Below are positions 1 through 9,210 of a stretch of 64,000 bases of DNA, piece by piece; positions within the stretch are counted from its first letter, which is position 1; each line of letters opens with the position of its first letter. Source of the DNA: Saprospiraceae bacterium. Lineage in GTDB: Bacteria > Bacteroidota > Bacteroidia > Chitinophagales > Saprospiraceae. The position numbers and the translations under genes were made by a program. The notes beneath the pieces were generated by a model. It did not search any database and was not told where the DNA came from. It saw only the letters and a program-made list of their open reading frames with translations. The DNA is taken from NCBI GenBank assembly GCA_958295895.1, contig CATQHI010000002.1:1-64000 (forward strand), given 5' to 3'.

Positions 1-611
1 GGCCGCTGCCGTCCATTGCGACGCCGACGGTGATGTCTCCGTCGCCCGTCCAGCAGAGGGCCTGGCCCGGCGTCTCGGTGCCCGCATTCGACCACTGGAG
101 GGTACCGTCGCGGGTCAACCGTGCTGACCCGGTGTTTGGATCGTACAAGAAGCGATAGTTGCGGTAGATATCATCGCCGGTAATCGCTACGCTACTGGAG
201 CTGATGGGGGTAGAGCAGCTTCCATCGGGCAGCGTCACCCGGTACCTCACGTTCATGCCATCAAAGCCCATCCGGAAGTTGCCGCGGGAAAAGATGGTGG
301 CTATCTTCTCATCGCTCTGGTAATCAAAGGAAAGGTCGATGCCCGCTACGTTGAAAATAGGGTTATTAGTGAGGACCATGACGATGTCCTGCTTCTCCGC
401 AGTAGTGGCACCCTTGCGGCGCGGCCAGCCCCTTTGAATTCCCATCCAGGCGCGTTTTAGTTAGTATTCTATTTCCGATGGTAGTTGCACTGGGCCCGAT
501 GGCGGCCTGTTTCGGATCGGTACCCTCCCAGTCGAATAGAAAAATGGTGTTCTGAGCGGAGAGGGAGAGGGAGAAAACCCACAGCCAAAAGGCTAGGTAA
601 AGCTGTTTCAT
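1..611 (-). CDS. Exported protein N-terminus, partial and frameshifted
   Basis: The reading begins at an ATG at 609-611 with a clear signal peptide (MKQLYLAFWLWVFSLSLSAQ), so the product is exported. After about 60 residues the frame is lost: between roughly 395 and 450 the sense continues in another frame (IQRGWPRRKGATTAEKQDIV) that stays open to the left window edge. The second part contains segments such as RFLYDPNTGSARLTRDGT and WTGDGDITVGVAMDG, which resemble a lectin-like beta-sandwich at the N-terminus of large Bacteroidota surface proteins; that is pattern-based inference. The break may be a sequencing error, since neighbouring genes show the same kind of lesion. The C-terminus lies outside the window, so neither length nor sorting signal can be judged. 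Confidence 0.6.
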
Positions 612-799
612 GAGATTAGAATAAGTGAGCGGCCTCCACCCCACCCGGCAGCAAAAGCGGCCAGGCGCGGAGCGGCTGTAAAAAACAAACCCATCCGGGC
701 CAAGCATTAAGCTGACGGCGGATAGCACCACGAACGCAAAACCGTTAGTGACGAGCCAGTAACTGAATCAGTTGGCCGAAAAGTATGCGCGTACCAACA

Positions 800-1520
800 T
801 TAGACCCGAAACCGCGCCAGTTCCCCTAGCCCAATCCGCCCCTCATAAATCGCCTTACCCACGATCACCCCGTAGCAGTCCAGCGCCGCCAGGGCATCCA
901 GATCCGCCGTGGTGGCCACGCCGCCGCTGGCGATCAATTTCACCTCCGGCTGCTCCCGCCGAATGCGCGTGTAGAGCTCCCGCGCCGTACCCTGGAGTAG
1001 CCCATCCTTACTCACGTCGGTACAGATCGTGTACCGTACCCCCCGCTCCACGTACTCCGCAAGAAATTCGAACAGCTCCCGGTCGCTGGCCTCCTCCCAG
1101 CCACTCACCGCGATCTTATCTTCCCGCACGTCCGTGCCCAGGATGATCCGCTCCGGTCCGTACCGCTCCAGCCAGCCCAGAAATACCTCCGGCTGCTTCA
1201 CCGCGATCGTCCCGCCCGTCACCTGGTGCGCGCCAGCCTCGAAGGCTATGCGCAGGTCCTCGTCACTCTTCATTCCCCCACCCCAGTCAATCTTCAGCTT
1301 CGTCCCCCCCCGCGATCCGTTCCAGTACCCGGTGATTCACAATACCGCCGCCCCGCGCCCCGTCCAGGTCCACCACGTGCAGCCGCTCCAGCCCCGCCGC
1401 CTCGAACTCCCGTGCCACCGCCAGGGGGTCTTCGTTGTACACAGTCTTACGGTCGTAGTCACCCTGGGTGAGGCGTACGCACTTTCCGTCGATGAGGTCT
1501 ATGGCCGGGATGGTGTGCAA
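800..1520 (-). CDS. hisA: HisA, phosphoribosylformimino-AICAR ribotide isomerase (frameshifted)
   Basis: HisA catalyses the Amadori rearrangement that is the fourth step of histidine synthesis, in the cytoplasm. The N-terminal half reads [20 protein letters not shown] with the catalytic Asp at residue 8; the C-terminal half has the second catalytic Asp in ICTDVSKDG and the phosphate-binding end [12 protein letters not shown]. The two halves are in different frames. The junction is a run of eight G (minus strand; 1304-1311); seven G restores [19 protein letters not shown] and gives a normal 239-residue protein. The start is TTG at 1518-1520: a TGA lies two codons upstream, so no longer start is possible. 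Histidine genes are not adjacent in the window. The frameshift is probably a homopolymer error but could be real. Confidence 0.9.
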
Positions 1521-1556
1521 GGGTCAGGTGGTGAGTTACTGGGTTGTTGAATTGTT

Positions 1557-1574
1557 GCGGGGCCGCAGGTGCAA
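1557..1574 (-). repeat. GC-rich dispersed motif upstream of hisA
   Basis: On the minus strand this reads TTGCACCTGCGGCCCCGC, followed by CAACAATTCAACAAC, and sits about 37 bases before the hisA start. Close copies lie at 2006-2018, 13589-13608, 25305-25325, 27345-27366, 35211-35226, 46989-47007 and 52963-52982, mostly in the orientation of the next gene. Its function is unknown. Confidence 0.5.
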
Positions 1575-1610
1575 AGAACGTCACAGCCAACAAACTCGGC
1601 CGCCCTTCTA

Positions 1611-1678
1611 CCCCCGGAGGGGCTACCCGCGCAGCGGTCTAACCAGCCGAAGGCGTCTACCTGCCGAAGGCAGTCTAC
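1611..1678. repeat. Array of four mini-hairpins with TCTAC spacers
   Basis: On the plus strand four small palindromes follow one another: CCCC-GGA-GGGG (1612-1622), CCGC-GCA-GCGG (1627-1637), GCC-GAA-GGC (1646-1654) and CTGCC-GAA-GGCAG (1661-1673). Each has a three-base loop and they are separated by CTAC, TCTA or TCTAC. The stems differ in sequence but keep pairing. The last TCTAC supplies the TAG stop of the YCII gene on the minus strand, so the array is the start of that gene's 3' untranslated region and lies between it and hisA. Confidence 0.7.
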
Positions 1679-1944
1679 ACCACCACGTTCCACTTCCGCA
1701 CCCACCACCGCGTCACCAGCCCGTTCTTCACGTAGGGGTCCTCACGGGCGAAGGCTTCGGCGACCTCCTCCGATGCACCCCTGAAGACCAGCGCCGCGCC
1801 GTCCGCCGGATCGTAGGCACCGGCCATGACCAGTTCACCGGCCTCGGAGGCCTTGCGGGCCAGGGTGAGGTGGGTATCACGGTAGGGCTGCCGTTTTTCT
1901 ACGTAGCCGTTTACGGTTTCGTAGAAGAGGATGTAGTGGTTCAT
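1675..1944 (-). CDS. YCII-family protein
   Basis: This is an 89-residue protein that reads MNHYILFYETVNGYVEKR at the start. The pattern of a short beta-alpha-beta fold with a conserved His (DTHLTLARKASEAGELVMAG) and the ending DPYVKNGLVTRWWVRKWNVV fits the YCII family (dimeric alpha-beta barrel, ferredoxin-like). Family members are mostly of unknown function; some are fused to dehalogenases or sigma-factor-like proteins. The ATG at 1942-1944 is preferred over an upstream in-frame ATG because the fold begins there. The gene stands alone, bracketed by two inverted copies of the GC-rich motif, and ends in the hairpin array. Confidence 0.8.
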   Translation of the reverse strand: MNHYILFYETVNGYVEKRQPYRDTHLTLARKASEAGELVMAGAYDPADGAALVFRGASEEVAEAFAREDPYVKNGLVTRWWVRKWNVVV

Positions 1945-2005
1945 TGGGGGGTTTAGGTTGTTGAGCCATTGAAGGTACAGCCTCAACGTGTTTCGGGTTT
2001 ACCAC

Positions 2006-2101
2006 TGCACCTGCGGCCGCGGCCACCCGTTACGCCTGCCGTGCCTGCAACGACGGCCCCCGCAACAACTCGCCAATTCAACAACTCACTCCTCAACAAC
2101 T
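2006..2101 (+). repeat. GC-rich motif plus CAACAACT repeats upstream of the M1 peptidase
   Basis: The stretch starts with TGCACCTGCGGCC (2006-2018) and further on holds three copies of CAACAACT at 2063, 2079 and 2094, spaced 15-16 bases. The same two parts occur in the opposite orientation before hisA (1530-1574). It may be an operator or untranslated leader element, or the arm of a cassette; nothing decides between these. Confidence 0.4.
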
Positions 2102-2143
2102 ACCCCCTTCCGTGCGTCCTAGTTGCTTAAACCGAGCACCTTG

Positions 2144-4806
2144 ATGCGCACCTTCCCCTACGTGAGCCTGCTGGCGAGCCTGCTGCTGGCCCTGAGCTGT
2201 ACTACCACCAAGCCCGCCGTAAGCCCCCCACCGCCGCCGAGCCCGGACGTCACCGAGACTGAGACCCGTAACCTGGATACGATGACCGTGACCCCGGAGG
2301 CGAACGGCGTGATCGAGGAGGAGGATATCGCCGCGGCCCCCGATTCTATCCCCACCCAGCGGGCACCTAGGGCGCTAGCCTTCAACCGGGTGAGTGATTT
2401 GCTGCATACCAAACTGGAGGTGCGTTTTGACTGGGCGCAGAGATGGTGATTGGTAAGGCAACGCTACGGCTACGGCCCGTATTCAGTCCCGTACGCAGCG
2501 TGGTGCTGGATGCGAAGGGGCTTGACTTCAAATCGATCACCAACCCCGCCGGTAAGGAGCTGAAGTATAGCTACGATGACAAGAAGCAGAAGGTAACGAT
2601 TGAGCTGGACCAGACCTACGCCCGGGGCGAGGACTTTACGGTCGTGCTAGACTATACGGCCATCCCCCACGAGGGCGGTACGGCCGGCGGGGCCATCACG
2701 AGCGATAAGGGGCTGTTTTTCATCAACCCACGGGGAGAGGACGGCAATAAGCCGCAGCAGATATGGACGCAGGGCGAGACGGAGAACAACAGCCGCTGGT
2801 TCCCCACCATCGATAAGCCCAACGAGCGGTGCACGGAAGAAATCTACGTGACCGTAAACGACCGCTATAAGACACTCTCGAACGGTACGCTAGTGAGCTC
2901 CACCGCCGTGGAAGATAGTATGCGCACCGACTACTGGAAGATGGACCTACCGCATGCGCCCTACCTATTTGCTCTTGTGGTGGGCGAGTTCGAGGTGGTG
3001 GAGGACGAAGACTGGAACGGTATTCCCGTGAACTACTACGTGGAAGAAGAGTACGCTCCCTACGCTAAGGCGATCTACCCCTACACCCGGGAAATGCTGA
3101 CCTTCTTCAGCGAGCTGACGGGGGGTGCAGTATCCCTGGCCGAAATTTAGCCAGGTGGCGGTGCGGGACTACGTGAGCGGCGCGATGGAGAATACGACGG
3201 CTGTGATCTTCGGGGAGTTCATGCACGGTACGGCGCGCGACCTGATTGACGTAGACATGAACGAGAAGATCGTAGCCCACGAGATGTTTCACCACTGGTT
3301 CGGCGACTACGTGACCTGTGAGAGCTGGTCGAACCTGACGCTGAACGAGGGTTTCGCCAACTACAGCGAGTACCTGTGGATGGAAAAGAAGCACGGCCGC
3401 GATGCCGCTGATTATCACCTGCTCGAGGAGTGGCAGGGCTACCTGGGCTCGCTACGCAGCAGCCCGCCCCATGAGCTCATCTGGTACGACTACGACGACA
3501 AGGAGCAGATGTTTGACGCCCACAGCTACAACAAGGGCGGGGCCGTACTGCACATGCTGCGCAATCACGTAGGTGACGAGGCCTTCTTCGCCAGCCTCAA
3601 GAACTACCTAGAACGCAATAAGCTCTCGGCCGTAGAGGTGGACGAGCTACGCATCGCCTTCGAGGATACGACCGGGGAGGACCTCAGCTGGTTCTTCGAT
3701 CAGTGGTACCTACAGGCCGGGCACCCGCAACTCAGCATCACTACCGACTACGCCGACGGCAGCGTAGCGGTCACCGTGGCCCAGACCCAGCGTACGGATA
3801 ACAACGTGCCGGCCGTCTTCCGTATCCCGGTCGACATCGACGTGTACACTAACGGCACCGCCACCCGTCACCACGTAGTGATGGAGGAGCGCGAGCAGAC
3901 CTTCACCTTCCCCTCCGCTACGGCGCCCGACGTAGTGGTGTTCGACCCGGCCCACCAGTTGCTGGCCGAGTACGACTACAGTAAGTCGCCCGAGGAACTG
4001 GAAGCTCAGTACCGGTACGCTCCTGCCTTTCTGGACCGCTACGAGGCCATCGGCCTGCTGAGCAATCAGGAGGGCAACGAAGAGCTGAAGGAAGAGCTGT
4101 TCACCCAGGCGCTGCAGGATACCTTCTACGCCATCCGGGGCATCGCGCTACAGAGCATCGAGGAGCCCACGGCCGAGCAGCTTGCCCTGATCCGGCAGAT
4201 TGCCCGTACCGACGACCGTTCGGAGGTGCGCGCTACGGCCATCAACGTACTGACTCAGTCCGGCGACGAGGAGTTAAGTGCCATCGCTGCTGAAGCGATG
4301 GATGCCGAGCCATATGCCGTAGTAGCCGCCGGGCTAGAGGCCCTGGTGGCCACTGATCCGGAAACTGCTCGCCAGGCTGCTGAGAAGCTAGAAGCGATCG
4401 ACAACAGTAGCATCAGTGGTGCGCTGGCCGGTCTGTACAGCGAGGCCGGTGCCCTGGAAAAGCTTCCCTACTTCGAGCAGCAACTGGGTAAGGCGGACGG
4501 CTATGAAGCCGTGGCCCTCTACACCGCCTACCAATCGCTACTGGCGAAGGGGAAACGGCACAGCAGACCACCGGCGTGGCGATGCTACAGGAGATGGCTC
4601 TCGACCAGTCGCAGAGTCCCTGGCGCCGGCTAGCGGCCACCAAGGCCATCAGTGACCTACGGACCGATCTGAGCGCGCGGGTGGAGGAGCTCGGTAACAC
4701 CGATGAGCTCAACAAACTCATCATGGAGATGGGCACGGGACTGGAGAACATCAAGGCCACCGAGACCAACGCCGATCTGCGCAACATCTACGAGCAGCAG
4801 TTCTAG
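2144..4806 (+). CDS. M1-family metallopeptidase lipoprotein (frameshifted)
   Basis: This is an aminopeptidase-N-type zinc peptidase of about 887 residues. It begins at the ATG at 2144 with a lipoprotein signal (LLASLLLALSC), so it is likely anchored in an envelope membrane. The catalytic domain shows the exopeptidase motif GAMEN and the zinc site HEMFHHW followed by NEGFA, the usual HExxH-x18-E spacing; a helical HEAT-like C-terminal region follows. The frame breaks three times: a base missing near 2446 (WAQRW/VIGKATL), an extra G in the run 3120-3125 (LTG/VQYPWPKFSQ) and a base missing near 4551 (AKG/ETAQQTTG). The net change of minus one restores a whole number of codons. The DASS transporter follows after 21 bases. 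Confidence 0.9.
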
Positions 4807-4827
4807 CGGCTATCTTCGCGGGCGTTT

Positions 4828-6627
4828 ATGTGGAGCCCCGCCGTACTTACCCTACTTATTGCCGCTGCAGCGGTGCTACTATTCGTCACCGAATGGCTAT
4901 CCGTAGACGTGGTGGCCATGCTGCTGGTAGTGGCCCTGGTGGTGACCGGAGTGATCAGCCCACAGGAGGGCCTAGCGGGCTTCAGCAACGAAGCTACCCT
5001 CACCGTAGCCTTTATGTTCGTGCTCTCGGCGGCGCTGCTCAAGACCGGGGCGCTGCAACAGGTAGCGGGCCTGATGGCGGGGCGGTTTTCGGAGGCAGCC
5101 GCGCAAGGCGACCCTACTGCTCCTACTGGTGGTAGCATTCTGTTCGGCGTTCATTAACAAACACGCCGGTGGTAGCTGTCTTCATTCCGGTCGTAAACCG
5201 CATCGCGGCCACGGCAAAGATCAAGGCCTCCAAGCTACTGATCCCGCTTTCCTACGCCAGTATCTTCGGGGGGCTGTGTACCCTCATCGGTACGTCGACC
5301 AATATCCTAGTCAGCGGCATCGCCATCGCGCACGGGCATGTGGGCTTTGCGATGTTTACCCTGGCCCCCCTGGGGCTCATATTACTGGGCCTTGGAGTAC
5401 TCTACCTCACTTATTTTGGTAGTGATTTACTCCCTAACCGGGACGGCGAGGACAGCCTGGCCGACAAGTTCGCACTGCACGATTATTTGGCCGAGATTGT
5501 CATCCTGAATCACCCCGACCTGGCCGGTCGCAGGATCATGGATTCGCCACTGGTGCGCGAGCTCGATATGGATATTATCGAGGTACGCCGGTCGGAAGAA
5601 ACCTTCGTGCTACCCCCCGGTGATTTTCGCCTGGTCGCCGGCGATACCCTAAAGGTGCGTTGTGACCGGACCAAAATCCTCAACCTCAAAGACTGGGTGC
5701 GTCTGGTGGATAATACCGGCAGTCTGCGCCTGATGGGTACCGGACTGGAGCGCGACAACAGCAGCCTGGTGGAGATGGTCGTCACCCCCAACTCCGACTT
5801 TGTGGGCAAGAACCTACGGGAGGTCGACTTCCGGCGCAGTTACCGGGCCGTACCGCTGGCCATCCGTCAGCGGGAGGAAACGCTGCACGAGCAACTGTAC
5901 CAACTGCCCCTTACTCCGGGCGACGTGATCCTGGCGGAGGTGAAGAGTCATTACCTGCACGAGTTGCAGCGCATCGAGCAGCAGCAGGACAGTCCGTTCA
6001 TTCTGCTTTCCAGTGATGCCATCACGGACTTCAAACGGGGACGCTTCTACTTCGTTACCGGGCTGGTGGCCGTGGTCATCGGATTGGCAACTGCGGGGCT
6101 GCTTCCCATTAGCATCGCGGCCCTGCTTGGGGTTTGTGTCCTGGTGGTGAGTCGTACGATCTCTATGGCGGAGGCTTATGAGTCGATCGACTGGAAGATC
6201 GTCTTCTTGCTGGCCGGTGCCCTTAGCCTGGGCCGCGCAATGAGTAATAGTGGACTGGACGCTACTATCGCCGAGCTGCTTACGGGATCGATATTCGCCT
6301 GGGGGCCTTTTGCCCTGGTGGCCGGTCTGTACCTAGCCACCAGCCTGCTCACCGAAGTCATGAGTAACAACGCCACTGCGGCCCTGCTGGCTCCCGTGGC
6401 CCTGGCCTGCGCCGACCAGATCGGCGTGGATCCCCTCCCCCTACTCGTCACCGTAGCCGTAAGCCGCATCGGCCAGCTTCATGACGCCGGTAGGCTACCA
6501 GACCAACGCTATGGTCTACAGCGCCGGCCGCTACAAGTTCCTGGACTTTACGCGCATCGGGGCACCGTTGAGCCTGGTGTTCTGGGTGGCTACCTCGGTG
6601 CTGGTACCGGTGTTGTTCGGCTTGTAG
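4828..6627 (+). CDS. DASS/SLC13-type anion transporter with TrkA-C domains (frameshifted)
   Basis: This inner-membrane carrier of about 598 residues belongs to the divalent anion:sodium symporter family (dicarboxylate, sulfate or similar; the substrate cannot be read from sequence). Two membrane halves carry the family motifs INNTPVV and [12 protein letters not shown], with two regulatory TrkA-C (RCK-C) domains between them (about residues 200-390, for example [19 protein letters not shown] and [18 protein letters not shown]). Three frame breaks occur, each consistent with one extra base: near 5101, in AAA at 5159-5161, and near 6462. Removing them gives the C-terminus [20 protein letters not shown] and a stop at 6625-6627. 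Confidence 0.85.
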
Positions 6628-6653
6628 AAGGGGTTAAGGAGCTAGTAAGTAAG

Positions 6654-6727
6654 TCGGGATGACTGGATTCGAACCAGCGGCCTCGTCGTCCCGAACGACG
6701 CGCGCTACCGGGCTGCGCTACATCCCG
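6654..6727 (-). tRNA. tRNA-Pro(CGG)
   Basis: The minus strand folds into a full cloverleaf of 74 bases: acceptor CGGGATG/CATCCCG with discriminator A, D stem GCGC/GCGC, anticodon stem CGTCG/CGACG around loop TTCGGGA, and the T loop GGTTCGAATCC. The anticodon CGG reads the proline codon CCG. CCA is not encoded. A promoter box lies nine bases upstream. Confidence 0.95.
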
Positions 6728-6736
6728 TAAGGGGAA

Positions 6737-6744
6737 CAAAGATA
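6737..6744 (-). promoter_or_regulatory. Promoter -7 box of tRNA-Pro
   Basis: TATCTTTG on the minus strand matches the Bacteroidota -7 consensus TAnnTTTG exactly and ends nine bases before the tRNA 5' end. Confidence 0.75.
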
Positions 6745-6749
6745 GGGGC

Positions 6750-7304
6750 TTACGCGTAATTCATACTACGGCGAATGGCAGCGGCGGCATCTTTTCCGGC
6801 TAGCAGCTCGCAGACGTGTAGGCCGATGTCGAGCGACGTCGCTACCGCCCCGCCGGTGATGGTATTGCCATCGGTAACGATGCGCTCCTGGACGACCTCG
6901 GCGACGTAGGGGGCTAATGTATCGTACTCGTTGAAGTGAGTAGTAGCGCGCTTGCCCGTGAGCAGGCCAGCCGCCCCGAGCAGGAGGCTACCAGTGCAGA
7001 CGGAGATTAAGTACCGAACTTCCGCGGCGGTACGTAACCAGGTTAAAAATTCTTCATCCTGCTGTAGGGCACGGCTACCGAGGCCCCCCGGTACGTAAAC
7101 GAGGTCGTAGGCGGCCAGGTCGGGCATCACCCGGTCGATTGTTACGTGTAGACCAAAGTGGTCGTGAATCGTGGCTTTAGTGCCGCACAGGTGCCACTCT
7201 AAGTCCGGTAAGAAACTTTGCGAACGAAGTCTGCTGATAGGGTCGTAGAATCCCACGAAGTCGAGCAGCGTGATGTCGTTGTAGAAAATGTAGGCGATGC
7301 GCAT
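6750..7304 (-). CDS. DJ-1/PfpI-family protein (glutamine-amidotransferase-like)
   Basis: This protein of 184 residues has the DJ-1/PfpI fold: an N-terminal strand RIAYIFYNDITLLDFVGFYD, the segment YDLVYVPGGLG, and the nucleophile elbow SVCTGSLLLGAAGLL with Cys103. The order and the Thr after the Cys are like isonitrile hydratase (InhA) or the amidase part of AraC-type GATase regulators, but no DNA-binding domain follows. The substrate is unknown. The gene stands alone, between the TonB terminator upstream and tRNA-Pro downstream. Confidence 0.85.
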   Translation of the reverse strand: MRIAYIFYNDITLLDFVGFYDPISRLRSQSFLPDLEWHLCGTKATIHDHFGLHVTIDRVMPDLAAYDLVYVPGGLGSRALQQDEEFLTWLRTAAEVRYLISVCTGSLLLGAAGLLTGKRATTHFNEYDTLAPYVAEVVQERIVTDGNTITGGAVATSLDIGLHVCELLAGKDAAAAIRRSMNYA

Positions 7305-7322
7305 GGCAAGTAGTTGAGCCCC

Positions 7323-7360
7323 AAAAAAGTGCCGTTACCCCAGCTAGGATAACGGCACTT
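7323..7360 (-). terminator. Intrinsic terminator of tonB
   Basis: AAGTGCCGTTA (7327-7337) and TAACGGCACTT (7350-7360) form a perfect 11-bp stem, followed on the minus strand by six T. It lies just after the tonB stop at 7389. Confidence 0.9.
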
Positions 7361-7388
7361 GAGCAATTCGCTGAATGAAGATGGAAGT

Positions 7389-8328
7389 CTACTCCAGCTT
7401 AAACTTCACCGGCAGGTTAAACTGTACGCGTACGTTGCGTCCACCCTGCTTGCCGGGGCTCCATTTGAGGCCCTTTTCGTTCATGAGGTTGACCACGCGG
7501 AGGGCTTCCTCACCGGTCTTGGCACCGGGATTGCGAACCACACTGGCATCCGTCACGGTACCGTCCTTCTCAACTACGAAGGAGACTACGGCCATACCCT
7601 CTACGCCGTTCTCCCGGGCGATGGCGGGGTACTTGATGTTACCGTAGATGAACTCGAGCATCTTCTTATCGGCACAGGCTTTCTTCTCCGCGTAGCTACC
7701 CAGATCGTCACAGCCGGGGAAGAGCGGCATCTGCTCTACGACTTTGAAGATCTCCTCGACCTCGGGAGCGGGTGGTGGGGGTGGCGGCGGGGGGGGGGGA
7801 GGTGGGGCTTTATCTTCTTTCACTTCCGGTGGGGCCTCTTCCATCACGGTGTTCTCGTCGATGGAGGTATCCTCAAATTCGGGCGGATCCTCTTCAATCA
7901 ACTCTTCCTCGGGTACCTCCTCAATCACCGGGGGGGGTGGGGGCGGGGGGGGGTGGGGGCGGCTCGGCGGTCCGGGGCGGCTCCATTTCGATCTCCTCAT
8001 CGAGCTCGAGGGCACCCTCGGGGATGACGATTTCGGCGGAGTACTGCGTCCAGGCAAACGCCAGCAGGGAGATACCTACGGCCAGGGCCAGTCCGAAGTT
8101 GAAGAAGGTGGAACTTAGACCGAACACGTCTACCCGCTCGTACTTGGCGCGGTTTTCGATGTAGGAGTCATTGTCCTTAGCGGCGGCGGCGTATTCGCCG
8201 GCAATCCCCTTTTCGGTGCGCGACTTGTACACGTTCCGCATCAGTACGATGAGGCCGATGAACAAGAGCAAAATCACGCCCAGGATGATCGCCAGTGCAC
8301 TACCCCCAATGGAGAAGTTAGAATTCAT
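7389..8328 (-). CDS. Energy transducer TonB (frameshifted in the proline linker)
   Basis: TonB couples the inner-membrane proton gradient to outer-membrane SusC/TonB-dependent transporters. The N-terminal part has two membrane segments (ALAIILGVILLLFIGLIVL, FFNFGLALAVGISLLAFAW), the second preceded by the typical YERVDVFGLSSTF. A long Pro/Glu-rich periplasmic linker follows (VIEEVPEEELIEEDPPEF). The C-terminal TonB domain shows YPAIARENGVEGMAVVSFVV and RNVRVQFNLPVKFKLE. The two halves lie in different frames that switch inside the G-rich tract 7929-7970, which encodes polyproline; one surplus base explains it. The corrected length is about 312 residues. The extra N-terminal membrane helix before YERVDVF is longer than I would expect for a TonB. 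Confidence 0.9.
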
Positions 8329-8346
8329 GGCATATGGTTAAAACAG

Positions 8347-8793
8347 TTAGCGTTGTGGCCCCGCCGGTGTGGAGGAGCGATTTATCAGAAGGGTGTGGAG
8401 CGGTGCGAAGATCACGCCCCCAAGAATGGCACCCAACAAGTTGGCTACCATGTCAACCGGATCGTAAAACCTACCCGTGCCGGCGATGCCCTGCAGCACC
8501 TCCATGAGGACTCCAAAAAGCGCCGCGGCGGCCACGGCCGTTGCCGTGGGTATCAGGACGGATCGACCTGCGATCGAGAAAGACAATAATACTGCAAAAA
8601 TGGCGTACGCGGTAAAATGTGCAAACTTATCCGGTGAAAATAGCTCGCTCCAGTCAAAAATTTTTGGAATTTGCTGTCCGGGCTTCAGACTGACCACCGC
8701 CAGAAAGATCGCGTAGCCGAGGCTTAGCAACCGTTGTACGCCGCGCCCTTTACGGTAAGATGCAGCGGTGGAAGACTTTGGTGGTTGGCCCAT
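8347..8793 (-). CDS. VanZ-family membrane protein
   Basis: This small integral membrane protein of 148 residues has the VanZ-like pattern: a conserved KFAHFTAYAIFAVLLSF after the first helix, then LFGVLMEVLQGIAGTGRFYDPVDMVANLLGAILG with the characteristic E and DxxD/N positions. The physiological role of such proteins is unknown (the name comes from teicoplanin resistance). It starts seven bases after the gcvH stop, so the two are probably co-transcribed. The ATG at 8791-8793 is chosen because codons further upstream overlap gcvH. Confidence 0.8.
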   Translation of the reverse strand: MGQPPKSSTAASYRKGRGVQRLLSLGYAIFLAVVSLKPGQQIPKIFDWSELFSPDKFAHFTAYAIFAVLLSFSIAGRSVLIPTATAVAAAALFGVLMEVLQGIAGTGRFYDPVDMVANLLGAILGGVIFAPLHTLLINRSSTPAGPQR

Positions 8794-8800
8794 CGATTTT

Positions 8801-9190
8801 TTACGAAATAAGTTTGCCGTAGGCCTCCGCGTCAAGCAGTCCTTCGCGGTCCTCGGGGTCGTCGAGCTCCACCTTGACGATCCACCCCTTGCCGTAGGCA
8901 TCCTCGTTGACCAATGTGGGGTTGTCTCCGTCGTTCTCGTCGAGCGCACTATTGAACTCGATGACCTTACCGGCCACCGGCATAAAGAGATCGCTGGTGG
9001 TCTTGACGGCCTCCACCGTGCCGAAAACTTCGTTGCGGTCGAGTTGCTCTCCTACCGTATCTACCTCTACGTAGACCAGTTCGTCGAGCTGCTCCTGAGC
9101 GAAGTCGGTGATACCGATGGTAGCGGTGTTGCCCTCGAAGAGGACCCATTCGTGCTCCTCGGTGTAAAAGAGGTTAGCGGGAACATTCAT
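8801..9190 (-). CDS. gcvH: Glycine cleavage system H protein
   Basis: GcvH carries the lipoyl group that shuttles the aminomethyl intermediate between the P, T and L proteins of glycine cleavage. The protein has the normal length of 129 residues, begins MNVPANLFYTEEHEWVLFEG, and has the lipoylation site at Lys63 in VEAVKTTSDLFMPVAG. The genes for P, T and L proteins are not nearby. It lies 20 bases downstream of the citrate synthase gene and upstream of the VanZ-like gene, forming a likely minus-strand operon. Confidence 0.95.
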   Translation of the reverse strand: MNVPANLFYTEEHEWVLFEGNTATIGITDFAQEQLDELVYVEVDTVGEQLDRNEVFGTVEAVKTTSDLFMPVAGKVIEFNSALDENDGDNPTLVNEDAYGKGWIVKVELDDPEDREGLLDAEAYGKLIS

Positions 9191-9210
9191 AGCTAGACAC
9201 TTAGATTGGA

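Noticed and set aside
7744-8118. Glycine/serine-rich plus-strand open frame
   Set aside because: It is the complement of the proline codons of TonB.
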